Positions 42,161-50,470 of a stretch of DNA of 64,000 nucleotides are shown here, piece after piece (the first letter of the stretch is position 1; each line of letters begins with the position of its first letter). Made by a program: the position numbers and the translations under genes. The notes beneath the pieces are model-generated. The model made no database searches and was not told the origin of the DNA. It worked only from the letters and a program-made list of their open reading frames with translations. The DNA comes from Aldehydirespirator sp965116865 (GTDB taxonomy: Bacteria > Actinomycetota > Acidimicrobiia > Acidimicrobiales > Aldehydirespiratoraceae), in assembly GCA_965116865.1 (NCBI GenBank), contig OZ220727.1, positions 930,001 to 994,000 on the forward strand, read 5' to 3'.

Positions 42161-43317
42161 CCAAGCGCCGGGTCTGCGAGGAGGTGGACCGTCTGGCCCC
42201 CGAGCTGCTGGACGTCTCGCACCGCATCCACGCCCGCCCCGAACTGGGCTTCGAGGAGCACTACGCACACGATCTGCTCACCGGGGTTCTGGCCGACCAC
42301 GGTCTCGCTGTCCGGCGCCGGGCCTACGGGGTCGACACCGCCTTCGAGGCCCGCGCCGGCGACGGCGACGGCCCCTTGGTGGCGGTGGTGTGCGAGTACG
42401 ACGCCCTGCCGGGCATCGGGCATGCCTGCGGCCACAACATCATCGCCGCCTCCGGGCTGGGAGCGGGCCTGGCGCTGGCTGCGGTGGTCGGCGAGACGGA
42501 CGGACGCGTGGCTGTAGTGGGAACCCCCGCCGAGGAGGGCGGAGGCGGCAAGGAGCTGATGCTGCGCCAGGGCGCCTTCTCCGGTGCCGAGGCGGCCATG
42601 ATGGTGCATCCCGCCAACCACGACCTGAGCGTCTTCCACGCTGTGGCGGTCCACCGGCTCAAAGCCCGCTACGCCGGCGCGGCCGCCCACGCCGCCGCCG
42701 CGCCCGAGAAAGGCCGCAACGCTCTCGACGCTGCAGTTCTCGGCTACAACGCCGTCGCCGCGCTGCGCCAGCACATCGGCGACGACGAGCGGATCCACGG
42801 CATATTCACCGACGGGGGCACCAAAGCCAACATCGTCCCGGCTGCGGCCGCGGCCGAGTGGTACGTGCGCTCCACCGACCTCGCGACTCTGGAACCGCTC
42901 AAGGAGCGGGTGGCGGCCTGTCTGCGTGCAGGCGCGGCCGCGGCCGGCTGCGAGGTCGATATCGAGTGGGTCGACCCGGCCTACGCCGACATGAACGACA
43001 ATTCGACCCTGCTGGACCGCTACCTCTCCAATCTCGGCGCTCTGGGCCGCTCGGTGGCCTCCGATCCCCGATGCAGGGTTGTGGGCAGCACCGACATGGG
43101 CAACGTGAGCTACTCCGTTCCCTCCATACATCCCATGATCAAGGCCGCGCCCGACGACGTGGCCATCCACACCCCGGCATTCGCCGAGCACGCCCGCGGC
43201 CCCTCCGGCGACGCCGCGGTGATCGACGGCGCCAAGGCGCTCGCCATGACTGCGCTGGACTGCTGGCTCGACGACGCGGTGCTGCCCGCGGCGCGGGCCG
43301 AGTTCGCCGGGCTGTGA
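42145..43317 (+). CDS. M20-family amidohydrolase (AbgB/M20D type)
   Basis: 390 residues. Metal/catalytic segments: CEYDALPGIGHACGHN (about 85-100), TPAEEGGGGKELM, MMVHPANHD, a dimerisation domain with GAAAHAAAAPEKGRNALDA, and HTPAFAEHA near the end. Members remove amide-linked groups from amino acids (for example p-aminobenzoyl-glutamate or N-acyl amino acids); the substrate is not readable. Cytosolic. Confidence 0.88.
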   Translation: MDIAAAKRRVCEEVDRLAPELLDVSHRIHARPELGFEEHYAHDLLTGVLADHGLAVRRRAYGVDTAFEARAGDGDGPLVAVVCEYDALPGIGHACGHNIIAASGLGAGLALAAVVGETDGRVAVVGTPAEEGGGGKELMLRQGAFSGAEAAMMVHPANHDLSVFHAVAVHRLKARYAGAAAHAAAAPEKGRNALDAAVLGYNAVAALRQHIGDDERIHGIFTDGGTKANIVPAAAAAEWYVRSTDLATLEPLKERVAACLRAGAAAAGCEVDIEWVDPAYADMNDNSTLLDRYLSNLGALGRSVASDPRCRVVGSTDMGNVSYSVPSIHPMIKAAPDDVAIHTPAFAEHARGPSGDAAVIDGAKALAMTALDCWLDDAVLPAARAEFAGL

Positions 43318-43389
43318 GCGCAACAAGCGTCAGCGGGCACACACGGGCCCGAACCTGACGCGATCCGCGCCATGCGAGGGCTGTGGCCC

Positions 43390-43395
43390 TAATGT
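43390..43395 (+). promoter_or_regulatory. -10 box TAATGT for the ThyX-like gene
   Basis: Eight bases before the GTG at 43404. Confidence 0.4.
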
Positions 43396-43403
43396 CGCGC
43401 CCC

Positions 43404-45074
43404 GTGAGCCTTTATGCGGCGGAGAGCTTCTCGCCTGAGGAATCCGACATCCTGCGCCGGTACTTCACCAACCTGGACGAGCCGGTGTTCGCCCTGGTTA
43501 ATCTGCCCGAGGTCGTCAAGGGTGCCCTGTTCGCCCGCTATTCCCGGTCGGTTTCGAGTCTCCGCCGACTGTTCCTCGACGAGTTCGTCGACGATCTCGA
43601 CATCGCCGGGGACGCCACGATCGACGCCACCGTCGGCCTGCGCAGGGCCGAGCAGCTCTACGACCGGGTGTTCTTCGAGTACGGAGACGACTCCGTCGCC
43701 CAACTCGGCGGCGTGCATCTGGCCTGCGAGCAGGCTTCCAACCTGCTGACCAAGGTGCTGGAGCGGGGCCGGCTGATGTCCTACCTGGAGCAGAGCACCC
43801 GCTACATCGCATACGACCAGCGTCTCGGCGGCCGCTACCGCTACTACCGCGACTCGCAGGTGCTGAACTCCTCGATGGGAACCCGCTACGTGGGCGACAT
43901 CGACCGAATGTTCGCGGCCTATTCGGAGCTCGTGCCGGTCATGCAGGACTTCTTCCGGGCCAACGTGCCCAAGTCGCCCGGAGACTCCGACTTCGCCTAC
44001 CGGCAAGCGATCAAGGCCAGGGCGCTGGACTCGGTCCGCGGGCTGCTGCCCGCAGCGTCGCTGAGCAACGTCGGCATCTACGGCAGCGGCCAGTCCTACG
44101 AGGCGCTGCTCCTGCGGATGCGGGCACATCCTCTGCCTGAGTCGCGCATCTACGCCGACATGATGCTCAACGAGCTGCGCAAGGTGATCCCGTCGTTCCT
44201 CAGGCGGGTGGATCTGCCCGACCGCGGCGAGGCCACCTCGCGCTACCTGGCCGACAACCGGTGCGCCATGGAGGAGATGGCGGGCCGCTTCTTCGGCGAC
44301 GCGGTGGGGGGCCCGGTCCGCGACGACGCGGTCGATCTGGTGGACTTCGACCCGGACGGCGAGACCAAGATGATCTCCGCGATGCTCTACCCGCACACGT
44401 CGCTGGCGGACCGCACCCTCGACTCCAGAGTGAGAGCCATGACGGCAGCCGAGCGCGTCGCGGTGGTCCGGGCCTACTGCGGAGACCGCCAGAACCGTCG
44501 CCACCGGCCCGGCCGGGCGCTCGAACGCGTCTTCTACCGCTTCGACGTGCTGTCCGACTACGGGGCGTTCCGAGACCTTCAGCGCCATCGGATGCTGACC
44601 ATCGAATGGCAGCCGCTGTCCACTCGCCACGGCTACGTGCGGCCCCCCGCTGTGGATGCGGCTGGCGAGGACGAGACGTTCGACGCGGTCATGGCCCGCT
44701 CGGCCCGGCTCTACGAGGCGTTGAGCGCCGAGTTCGGAGACCAGGCTTCCTACGCCGTGGCGCTCGCGTACCGGATCCGGTACTCGATGCAGATGAACGC
44801 CCGCGAGGCGATGCACATGGTGGAGTTGCGGACCACCCCCCAGGGCCATCCCAACTATCGCAGCGTGTGCCAGCGGATGCACACGCTGATCGCGACCGAA
44901 GCAGGGCATGCCGCCGTCGCCGAGTTGATGTCGTTCGTGAACCACTCAGCCGATCCGGGGCTCGGCCGCCTTGAGGCCGAGAACCGAGTGGAGAGGCTTC
45001 GGACCGTGCCGCCCCATCCTTCTTCGGACCGGTCCGCTGGCCGCGAGGGCGACGGAGGCTTCGCCCGAAGTTGA
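43404..45074 (+). CDS. two-domain ThyX-like (FAD-dependent thymidylate synthase family) protein
   Basis: About 557 residues, twice the length of ThyX. The N-terminal half has QLGGVHLACEQASNLLTKVL and LEQSTRYIAY. The C-terminal half has FRDLQRHRMLTIEWQPLSTR, where the ThyX motif RHRxxSxNxxS is changed to RHRMLTIEWQPLS, and NAREAMHMVELRT. Such duplicated ThyX relatives are widespread and their activity is uncertain. The start is set to the GTG at 43404 from the -10 box; the ATG at 43392 is possible. Confidence 0.8.
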   Translation: MSLYAAESFSPEESDILRRYFTNLDEPVFALVNLPEVVKGALFARYSRSVSSLRRLFLDEFVDDLDIAGDATIDATVGLRRAEQLYDRVFFEYGDDSVAQLGGVHLACEQASNLLTKVLERGRLMSYLEQSTRYIAYDQRLGGRYRYYRDSQVLNSSMGTRYVGDIDRMFAAYSELVPVMQDFFRANVPKSPGDSDFAYRQAIKARALDSVRGLLPAASLSNVGIYGSGQSYEALLLRMRAHPLPESRIYADMMLNELRKVIPSFLRRVDLPDRGEATSRYLADNRCAMEEMAGRFFGDAVGGPVRDDAVDLVDFDPDGETKMISAMLYPHTSLADRTLDSRVRAMTAAERVAVVRAYCGDRQNRRHRPGRALERVFYRFDVLSDYGAFRDLQRHRMLTIEWQPLSTRHGYVRPPAVDAAGEDETFDAVMARSARLYEALSAEFGDQASYAVALAYRIRYSMQMNAREAMHMVELRTTPQGHPNYRSVCQRMHTLIATEAGHAAVAELMSFVNHSADPGLGRLEAENRVERLRTVPPHPSSDRSAGREGDGGFARS

Positions 45075-45153
45075 CTGGAATGCAGTTGTGCCCCGCCGTC
45101 CAGTGCCTATGCTCCGCCCGGATCCGGTGTCGACCGAACCCTCAGTTGGAGCG

Positions 45154-45684
45154 ATGAACCAGAAACACCATTTTGACGGCGACAGCGGCGTTTTCGACGA
45201 GGACTTCAACGACTCGGACGATCTCAATGGCGATGCGAGCGACGACTTCGACGACGACGACGACGAAAGCCTCGACGACGACGACTTCGACAACGACGAC
45301 GAAAGCCTCGACGACGACGACTTCGACGACGACGACGAAAGCCTCGACAACGAGGAGGAGGAGGAGGACGAAGAAGACGATGAGGACGATGTGCCTCTTC
45401 CGGCCTCCGACGACGACGACGACGTCCATCCCAGCGACGTCGAGGCGGACCTCGAGGAGATCCTCCGGGACCGCATCGCGGCCAGTGACGACAACGACGA
45501 CGACGACGAGGGGGAGGACGACGCGAAGCCCACTTCGGTGGTGGCGCCTCCCCGTCCCGACGAATGGACTTGCAACCAGTGCTTCCTGATCGTGAGCGTC
45601 ACCCAGTTCGGCTCACGTTCCCACCCGGTGTGTCCCTCGGGCGAGGAGCCCTGCGAGTCGATCGAGAGGATTCTCAGAGGCTGA
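45154..45684 (+). CDS. DUF4193-type acidic zinc-ribbon protein
   Basis: 176 residues from the ATG at 45154 with TTGGAG before it. The first 110 residues are dominated by Asp/Glu (repeats of the type ESLDDDDFD). The C-terminal domain VEADLEEILRDRIAAS then DEWTCNQCFLIVSVTQFG...VCPSGEEPC has two Cys pairs that probably bind zinc. DUF4193 proteins are typical of actinobacteria; role unknown. The acidic region has expanded by GAC-rich repeats. Confidence 0.85.
   Translation: MNQKHHFDGDSGVFDEDFNDSDDLNGDASDDFDDDDDESLDDDDFDNDDESLDDDDFDDDDESLDNEEEEEDEEDDEDDVPLPASDDDDDVHPSDVEADLEEILRDRIAASDDNDDDDEGEDDAKPTSVVAPPRPDEWTCNQCFLIVSVTQFGSRSHPVCPSGEEPCESIERILRG
45235..45380. repeat. GAC-rich acidic coding repeat in the DUF4193 gene
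   Basis: Units of GACGACGACGACGAAAGCCT and GACGACGACTTCGAC occur three times, encoding ESLDDDDFD blocks. Confidence 0.8.
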
Positions 45685-45723
45685 GAACGTCCCGAGTGCC
45701 ATGCCCGCCATCCAGCCCGGCCT

Positions 45724-46230
45724 ATGACCTCGATCGATGAAGGCTCCAGACGTGCGGTCGCGGCCGACATCGCCTGCTTGGCCTGGCTGGCGGCCCAGGC
45801 AGCAGCGGAGATGTCGGAGTTGCGCGGCGGCCGGATGTGGGCTCGGATGGAGGCTCGGCCCGAGCCGCAGCTCCGGAGCCTGGCTCGAGACCTCGGGGCG
45901 GACGACGCGTTGGTGGTGGTGGGCACCATCGACGAAGCGGTTGTGGGCTACGGGACGATCCGTCTGGTCGGGCTGAACGACGGCGCCAAGGTGGGCCGCG
46001 TCAGCGACATCTATGTGCTGCCCGATGCCCGCGGCGTGGGCGTCGGCGAGGCCATGATCGAGACGCTGATGGCGTGGGCCGGCCGGCGCGGCTGCGTCGG
46101 CGTGGACAGCCTCGCCCTTCCCGGAGATCGCCACACCAAGAACTTCTTCGAGACACACGGTCTGGTGGCCCGTGCGATAACCGTGCATAGGAAGCTGCCG
46201 CGCTCTGCCAACCCGGACCGGCCCGAATAA
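45724..46230 (+). CDS. GNAT-family N-acetyltransferase
   Basis: 168 residues. The acetyl-CoA-binding segment is VSDIYVLPDARGVGVGEAMI (about 98-117), with R/Q-x-x-G-x-G/A form GVGVGE, and FFETHGLVARA lies near the end. It transfers acetyl groups to an unknown amine. Confidence 0.82.
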   Translation: MTSIDEGSRRAVAADIACLAWLAAQAAAEMSELRGGRMWARMEARPEPQLRSLARDLGADDALVVVGTIDEAVVGYGTIRLVGLNDGAKVGRVSDIYVLPDARGVGVGEAMIETLMAWAGRRGCVGVDSLALPGDRHTKNFFETHGLVARAITVHRKLPRSANPDRPE

Positions 46231-46284
46231 TCGAGCGGAGGTGCAGGCACTTGATGGAGCTTCACAGCGTAGCGCCGCCGCGGA

Positions 46285-46391
46285 AGTCCTCGCTTCCGCA
46301 AGGCTTTGGAGACGGCGCCGACCGCGTTGCGCGCCTGTGGCCGGTTCGTGGTGATGACGGCTGTGCTGTCCTCGATGTCGGAGTCGATCAT
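46285..46391 (-). pseudogene. enoyl-CoA hydratase N-terminal stub
   Basis: MIDSDIEDSTAVITTNRPQA followed by RNAVGAVSKALRKR matches the start of crotonase-family enzymes (VAVITLNRPxARNA). Its ATG overlaps the stop of the upstream gene (ATGA), as in an operon. After about 33 codons the homology ends; the oxyanion-hole residues and the rest of the enzyme are missing. Confidence 0.6.
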
Positions 46392-47917
46392 GCGGCCGGC
46401 TGCGTACCGGTCGGCGTCTCGGCAGGCGTCTCGCCGGAGTGTGTGTCGCCGGTCGGCGCCTCCACGGTGGCGGCAGGCGTCTCGCCGGGGTGTGTGTCGC
46501 CGGTCGGCGCCTCCACGGTGGCGGCAGGCGTCTCGCCGGAGTGGCCCACCGGTTTTCCGGCCGCGGCAGCGGGAGGTGGTGGTGGAGGAGTCCGGCGCCC
46601 CCTCCGGCTCGGCGCCGACGGCTCGATGCCGAACAGCGCCGCGATCTGCGGGACCCGGTCGGCCAACTTCCGCACGACAGCTAGCAGATCCTCGGAGGGC
46701 TTCTCAGGGACGCCCACCGGTACTACCTGAGTGCGGACAGGGGAGAGGGCCACCGCGTCGACCACCGTCGACCATCGTTGCTGGTTGTTGGCAGGGGTCA
46801 GGTCCTGGGCCGCAATAGAAGCGAGTCGCTCGGCCATATCGACGGGCAGCGGCGTACCTGCCTTGGGAGGGCGGGAACTCAGCCGCAGCGCCCTGATGGT
46901 GCGGCCCTCGCCGATGGTGACGGCCAACTCGTCCAGCCACCGGCGTTGATCCGCTTCCAGGCGCTGAGTCAGGGCTGCTCGCAGGCTCTCGGCGAGTGCA
47001 CGGGTCTCGTCGGTGCGGGTCGCTCGGTCGGCGGCGGCGATCACGGAGCGGATGTCTCGCAGGTCGATCGTGGCGATCCCAGCCAGTGCCGCGTCGGCCC
47101 GGTCGTGCCATTCGGCTGCCTTCAGGACGGGAGCGAGCTGCTCAGCTAGCGCCAGGATCGGCGCCGACTTGATCTGCGGAAGTTTCTCCGCTGCTGCCTT
47201 GGCGTTCATCCGGTCGATTGACTTGCGCACGCCCGGCACACCGGCCTTCAGCACCTCGCGGGCCAAGGGCTGCTGGTCCTCCGGGAGGGACGCCAACACG
47301 GCCTGTCGATGGACCCGCTTAGCCTTCAGGCCGGGGGATCTGGACCGCGCGCCCTCGGACCTCCTGCCATCCCTCGGGCGCCGGTCCGCCGATCGGTGGT
47401 CGCTGCGGTCGGAACGTCGCGTCCTGCGCTTCTGGTTGCTGTCGGTAGCGGAATCATGCGACCGGGGATCCCGCTTCGAGCCGTCGGAACGTCGAGGCTT
47501 GCGCTTCTTCCTGTCACGGCTGCCGTCGTCGCCTCGCTCGTCCCGCCGTCCGCTGGTGCGTCGGGTGGAGTCGGCGTGCCCTCGATCGCCGTCTCCGCCG
47601 CGGCTCCGGTTGCGGTCGCGGCCACGGTCTCGAGGCTGCCGGACCAGCGTCGTCGTCACCGCAGGGCCGTCCCGCCCGCCGATCAGGTCCAGGCGTCCCG
47701 TGGGTTCGGCGCGGACCCGGGGGGCCGTCACCGCGAGGATCTCGAGTCCGTCGAGCCCGGCGTCGGCCTCGGCCTTGAGCACGGTGCCTGCGACGGCCGT
47801 GTCCGGCACTATGTCACCGCTCACCACCCCCTTGGGTCGGCGCGCACCAGCGGCCCGCCAAGTCCAAGAGCCGTCGGGACGCCTGCTGGTCAGTTCGATC
47901 TCCAGTCGACGGGACAC
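46388..47917 (-). CDS. Arg-rich conserved actinobacterial protein, unknown function
   Basis: 509 residues from the GTG at 47917. The N-terminal domain (SRRLEIELTSRRPDGSWTWR, then AAGARRPKGVVSGDIVP and VLKAEADAGLDGLEILAV) is a widely conserved actinobacterial module. A very basic Arg/Asp linker follows (RDRGRDRNRSRGGDGDRG), then a helical region (about 240-470) and a repeated C-terminal tail (GETPAATVEAPTGDTH, 17-residue units). The linker suggests nucleic-acid binding. TAGCTT eight bases before the start supports it. Confidence 0.7.
   Translation of the reverse strand: MSRRLEIELTSRRPDGSWTWRAAGARRPKGVVSGDIVPDTAVAGTVLKAEADAGLDGLEILAVTAPRVRAEPTGRLDLIGGRDGPAVTTTLVRQPRDRGRDRNRSRGGDGDRGHADSTRRTSGRRDERGDDGSRDRKKRKPRRSDGSKRDPRSHDSATDSNQKRRTRRSDRSDHRSADRRPRDGRRSEGARSRSPGLKAKRVHRQAVLASLPEDQQPLAREVLKAGVPGVRKSIDRMNAKAAAEKLPQIKSAPILALAEQLAPVLKAAEWHDRADAALAGIATIDLRDIRSVIAAADRATRTDETRALAESLRAALTQRLEADQRRWLDELAVTIGEGRTIRALRLSSRPPKAGTPLPVDMAERLASIAAQDLTPANNQQRWSTVVDAVALSPVRTQVVPVGVPEKPSEDLLAVVRKLADRVPQIAALFGIEPSAPSRRGRRTPPPPPPAAAAGKPVGHSGETPAATVEAPTGDTHPGETPAATVEAPTGDTHSGETPAETPTGTQPAA
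46421..46540. repeat. 51-bp coding repeat at a gene 3' end
   Basis: GGCAGGCGTCTCGCCGG recurs at about 46421, 46472 and 46523 (period 51 bp, 17 codons), just before the stop of the Arg-rich gene. Confidence 0.88.
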
Positions 47918-47925
47918 GGCCCACA

Positions 47926-47931
47926 AAGCTA
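47926..47931 (-). promoter_or_regulatory. -10 box TAGCTT for the Arg-rich gene
   Basis: Eight bases before the GTG at 47917 on the minus strand. Confidence 0.45.
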
Positions 47932-48194
47932 CACGCCTCAGCAGCCGCAACGCTCCGCCAGCCCACATTTGCCAGATCCCGCCGGAAATATCCGTTATGT
48001 AAACTACACGTAGGGTGAGTGCAGTTGCGGTTCGAAAGCACCACCAGCTACTAGGGGTGGGCAACTTCTGAATACAGTGGGTGGCTGGCGTCGGGGAGCC
48101 GGCCGTGCTGCTACCAACCGATTATTGGAGGTGGGCAATGTCCAATATCGAATCGGACGCTGACAGCATCCGTCGGCATGTCCAGCGTCCACTT

Positions 48195-48278
48195 GTGAGC
48201 CGCGGCGTTCTCGTAAAGGGATCCCTCCCCCCCCCCCCGGCTGTCAGCGTCCGTTGGATCGTGAGCGTTTACGCATGA
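48195..48278 (+). CDS. leader frame with a 12-C tract before a surface-protein gene
   Basis: GTG AGC CGC GGC GTT CTC resembles the start of the following gene (ATG AGC TGC GGC GTT CTC). The frame MSRGVLVKGSLPPPPAVSV... runs 27 codons and its TGA overlaps the ATG at 48275. The CCC codons come from a 12-C run at 48227-48238. One extra C would fuse this leader in frame to the surface protein. Confidence 0.4.
   Translation: MSRGVLVKGSLPPPPAVSVRWIVSVYA
48227..48238. repeat. poly-C tract (12 C)
   Basis: Homopolymer within the leader frame of the 48.3-kb surface-protein gene; long enough to slip in replication. Confidence 0.95.
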
Positions 48279-49531
48279 GCTGCGGCGTTCTCGCGCGGGT
48301 GTCGTGTCGGGGGGCTGCGACTGTGCTCGCGGCTGCGGCGCTCGTGGCGGCGCTGCTGTCTGTGCCGGTGTCGGCTCAGGGTGCCGACGTCGCCGCGCTC
48401 GGCGGCAACACGGTGACCGCGGCGGGCGACTCGGTCGACAGGCTGCACGGTTTCACTGCTGATCACAGCGTCTACCGCAACACTGCTGTGAAGAGCGACA
48501 CCGTCAGCAACGACATCGGCAGGCTGGTGCTCACGTCGGGGTCGGTGACGGTCGGTGAGGGCTCGCGCGCCGAGTACGGGGTCAAATTGTCGAAGCAGCC
48601 GTCGGGGCCTGTGACGGTGACGGTGTCGGCGCTGGCGGGCGGTGATCTGGTGGTGTCGTCGGCGGCGATAGGTTCGGTGTCGGTGACAGGGGCGGTGCTG
48701 GCGTTGACGTTCGACACCGGCGACTGGGACACCTACCAGTCGGTGACGGTGCATGCCCACCAAGACGACGACGTCCTCGACGACACCGAGACGCTGGCGC
48801 ATTCGGCGACGGGCGGCGGCTACAGCGCGACCGGCGACGTGGCGGTCACCGTCACAGACGACGACAGCTCGACAGTCGAGGTGGCTGTCATCGTCACAGA
48901 CGACGACAGCTCGACAGTCGAGGTGGCTGTCATCGTCACAGACGACGACACCGCGCCGCCTCCTTCGCCGCAGTTTGGGATATTCGCCGACACGGACACC
49001 GACAATGTCCACATGTCGGCCATCGAAACAATGTTCGACAGCGGCATCACTGTCGGCTGCGGCGGTGACCCGCCGCGCTTCTGTCCCGAAATGCCCGTCA
49101 CCAGGGCTCAAATGGCCAGCCTGTTGGCGCGTTCGCTCGACTTGGGCGATGCTCCGCAGCCTGCAGGATTCGTTGATGTGGACCCGCGGAGCACCCACGC
49201 GGCGGCCATCGACGCGCTGCATTACGCCGGGATCACCGCGGGTTGCGGCACTCATCCTTTGCGCTTCTGTCCGGACCTGCCCGTCACCAGGGCTCAGATG
49301 GCCGGCTTCCTGTATCGAGCGCTCGACTTTGCAGACGCTCCGCAGTCTGCGGGATTCGTCGATGTGGATCCGCAGAGTCCCCACGCGGCGGCCATCGACG
49401 CTTTGTACCACAGCGGCGTCACCAAGGGCTGCGGCAGCGACCCTCTGCGCTACTGCCCGCACCAGTATCTCACACGGGCTCAGATGGCCAGCCTCCTGCG
49501 ACGCGCCCTCGACCTCGGCACAACCGCATAA
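48275..49531 (+). CDS. secreted Calx-beta-like protein with three SLH-like cysteine repeats
   Basis: 418 residues. The signal peptide (VLAAAALVAALLSVPVSAQG) is followed by one beta-rich module ending GGGYSATGDVAVTVTDDD, like Calx-beta/cadherin-type domains with acidic loops (YQSVTVHAHQDDDVLDD). A duplicated short linker (VEVAVIVTDDDSST) comes next, and then three SLH-like repeats, each with GCG...RFCP and TRAQMA(S/G)L/FL. Probably held at the cell surface. It shares its start region and architecture with the larger protein at 50.5 kb. Confidence 0.8.
   Translation: MSCGVLARVSCRGAATVLAAAALVAALLSVPVSAQGADVAALGGNTVTAAGDSVDRLHGFTADHSVYRNTAVKSDTVSNDIGRLVLTSGSVTVGEGSRAEYGVKLSKQPSGPVTVTVSALAGGDLVVSSAAIGSVSVTGAVLALTFDTGDWDTYQSVTVHAHQDDDVLDDTETLAHSATGGGYSATGDVAVTVTDDDSSTVEVAVIVTDDDSSTVEVAVIVTDDDTAPPPSPQFGIFADTDTDNVHMSAIETMFDSGITVGCGGDPPRFCPEMPVTRAQMASLLARSLDLGDAPQPAGFVDVDPRSTHAAAIDALHYAGITAGCGTHPLRFCPDLPVTRAQMAGFLYRALDFADAPQSAGFVDVDPQSPHAAAIDALYHSGVTKGCGSDPLRYCPHQYLTRAQMASLLRRALDLGTTA
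48880..48950. repeat. short in-frame duplication in the surface-protein gene
   Basis: GGTGGCTGTCATCGTCACAG and the following DDDSSTVE-coding bases occur twice in tandem (42-bp period). Confidence 0.8.
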
Positions 49532-50324
49532 ACGCCGGTTGCTCGGCTGTCTCGAGGGAGCCGATTCTGGGGCGACCCTCGCGTGGGCATCCCCTCCCCC
49601 CCCCGAATCGTGGAGACATCGTCCCCGGTCGTCACAACGAGATCAACCAGCGGATCGAGGTCTCATCGACCAAAAGCACCCGGCAGCGCTGATCGATGCG
49701 ATCGCTTCCACCAGCGAAGATACAACATGCCACCCAAGGCGGTAAGAGGCTCCATGTCTCAAGCCTCCGGACCTCTGCCCTAGTGTCCCGAGTCAGGAAT
49801 TCGTTGAAGATACGTGGCCATGGTCTCGAATGGCGGCGTCGAGCGCGGCGAACAGGTCGGTGGCGCCTCCGGGGTCAGTATCGGGACTGGGTCCGTGACG
49901 GTGACGATCCTCGACAACGATTCCGCTCCGCCGCCCACCTGTCCGGACGGGCAGACGGGCACGCCGCCGAACTGTGTGCCTGTGGTGCCAGGCGAGGATC
50001 TCGTCTGTGAGGGTGTCACCGCGTCGCAACAGCGCGAACCGGGCTCTGAACACCTCGGGCTCGAAGACGGGAAGGTGCATCCGCGTCGGTCACCGCGGGT
50101 TCTCGAGGTCGCTCAGACGGCGCGTCAGTTGTGTATGGTCACAACCTGAATCAGCCAGCGGCTCGGACACCGCGGCGCCGCCCTACCGCAGCAACCGCCG
50201 AAACGCCGACGGCGCCACACACACATCGTTTGACGGCCCCCGGCGCCGCTGACTACTGTGGGCAGTTGATGTCTGGTACAGAGTTAGCCACTGACGGCGC
50301 CCGCTGGCATGGCCGGCGTTCTCG
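49532..50324. other. intergenic debris between two surface-protein genes
   Basis: Contains a 10-C tract (49596-49605), a CTAGTGTCCCGAGTC word near 49781 similar to one at 54343, and a piece encoding VSIGTGSVTVTILDNDSAPP (49880-49935), which is the end of a Calx-beta domain plus CPDGQTGTPPNCVP. No complete gene seen; likely remains of a third surface-protein gene and an insertion-sequence end. Confidence 0.5.
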
Positions 50325-50470
50325 TGTGAGCCGCGGGGTGACGGCGCCCGCTGGCATGGCCGGCGTTCTCGTGTGAGCCGCGGGGTTCTCGCTAAGGTGT
50401 CCCCCCCCCCCCCGGCTGACGGCGCCCGCTGGCATGGCCGGCGTTCTCGTGTGAGCCGCGGGGTTCTCGC
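50290..50470. repeat. triplicated start region with a 13-C tract before the large surface-protein gene
   Basis: GACGGCGCCCGCTGGCATGG plus CCGGCGTTCTCGTGTGAGCC occurs three times; GTG starts fall at 50325, 50373 and 50451. Frame 1 ends in TGA overlapping the second GTG (GTGTGA). Frame 2 runs through the 13-C tract (50401-50413) in frame into the third start. Confidence 0.85.
50401..50413. repeat. poly-C tract (13 C)
   Basis: With 13 C the leader from 50373 is in frame with the gene start at 50451; loss or gain of one C would break this. Confidence 0.95.
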
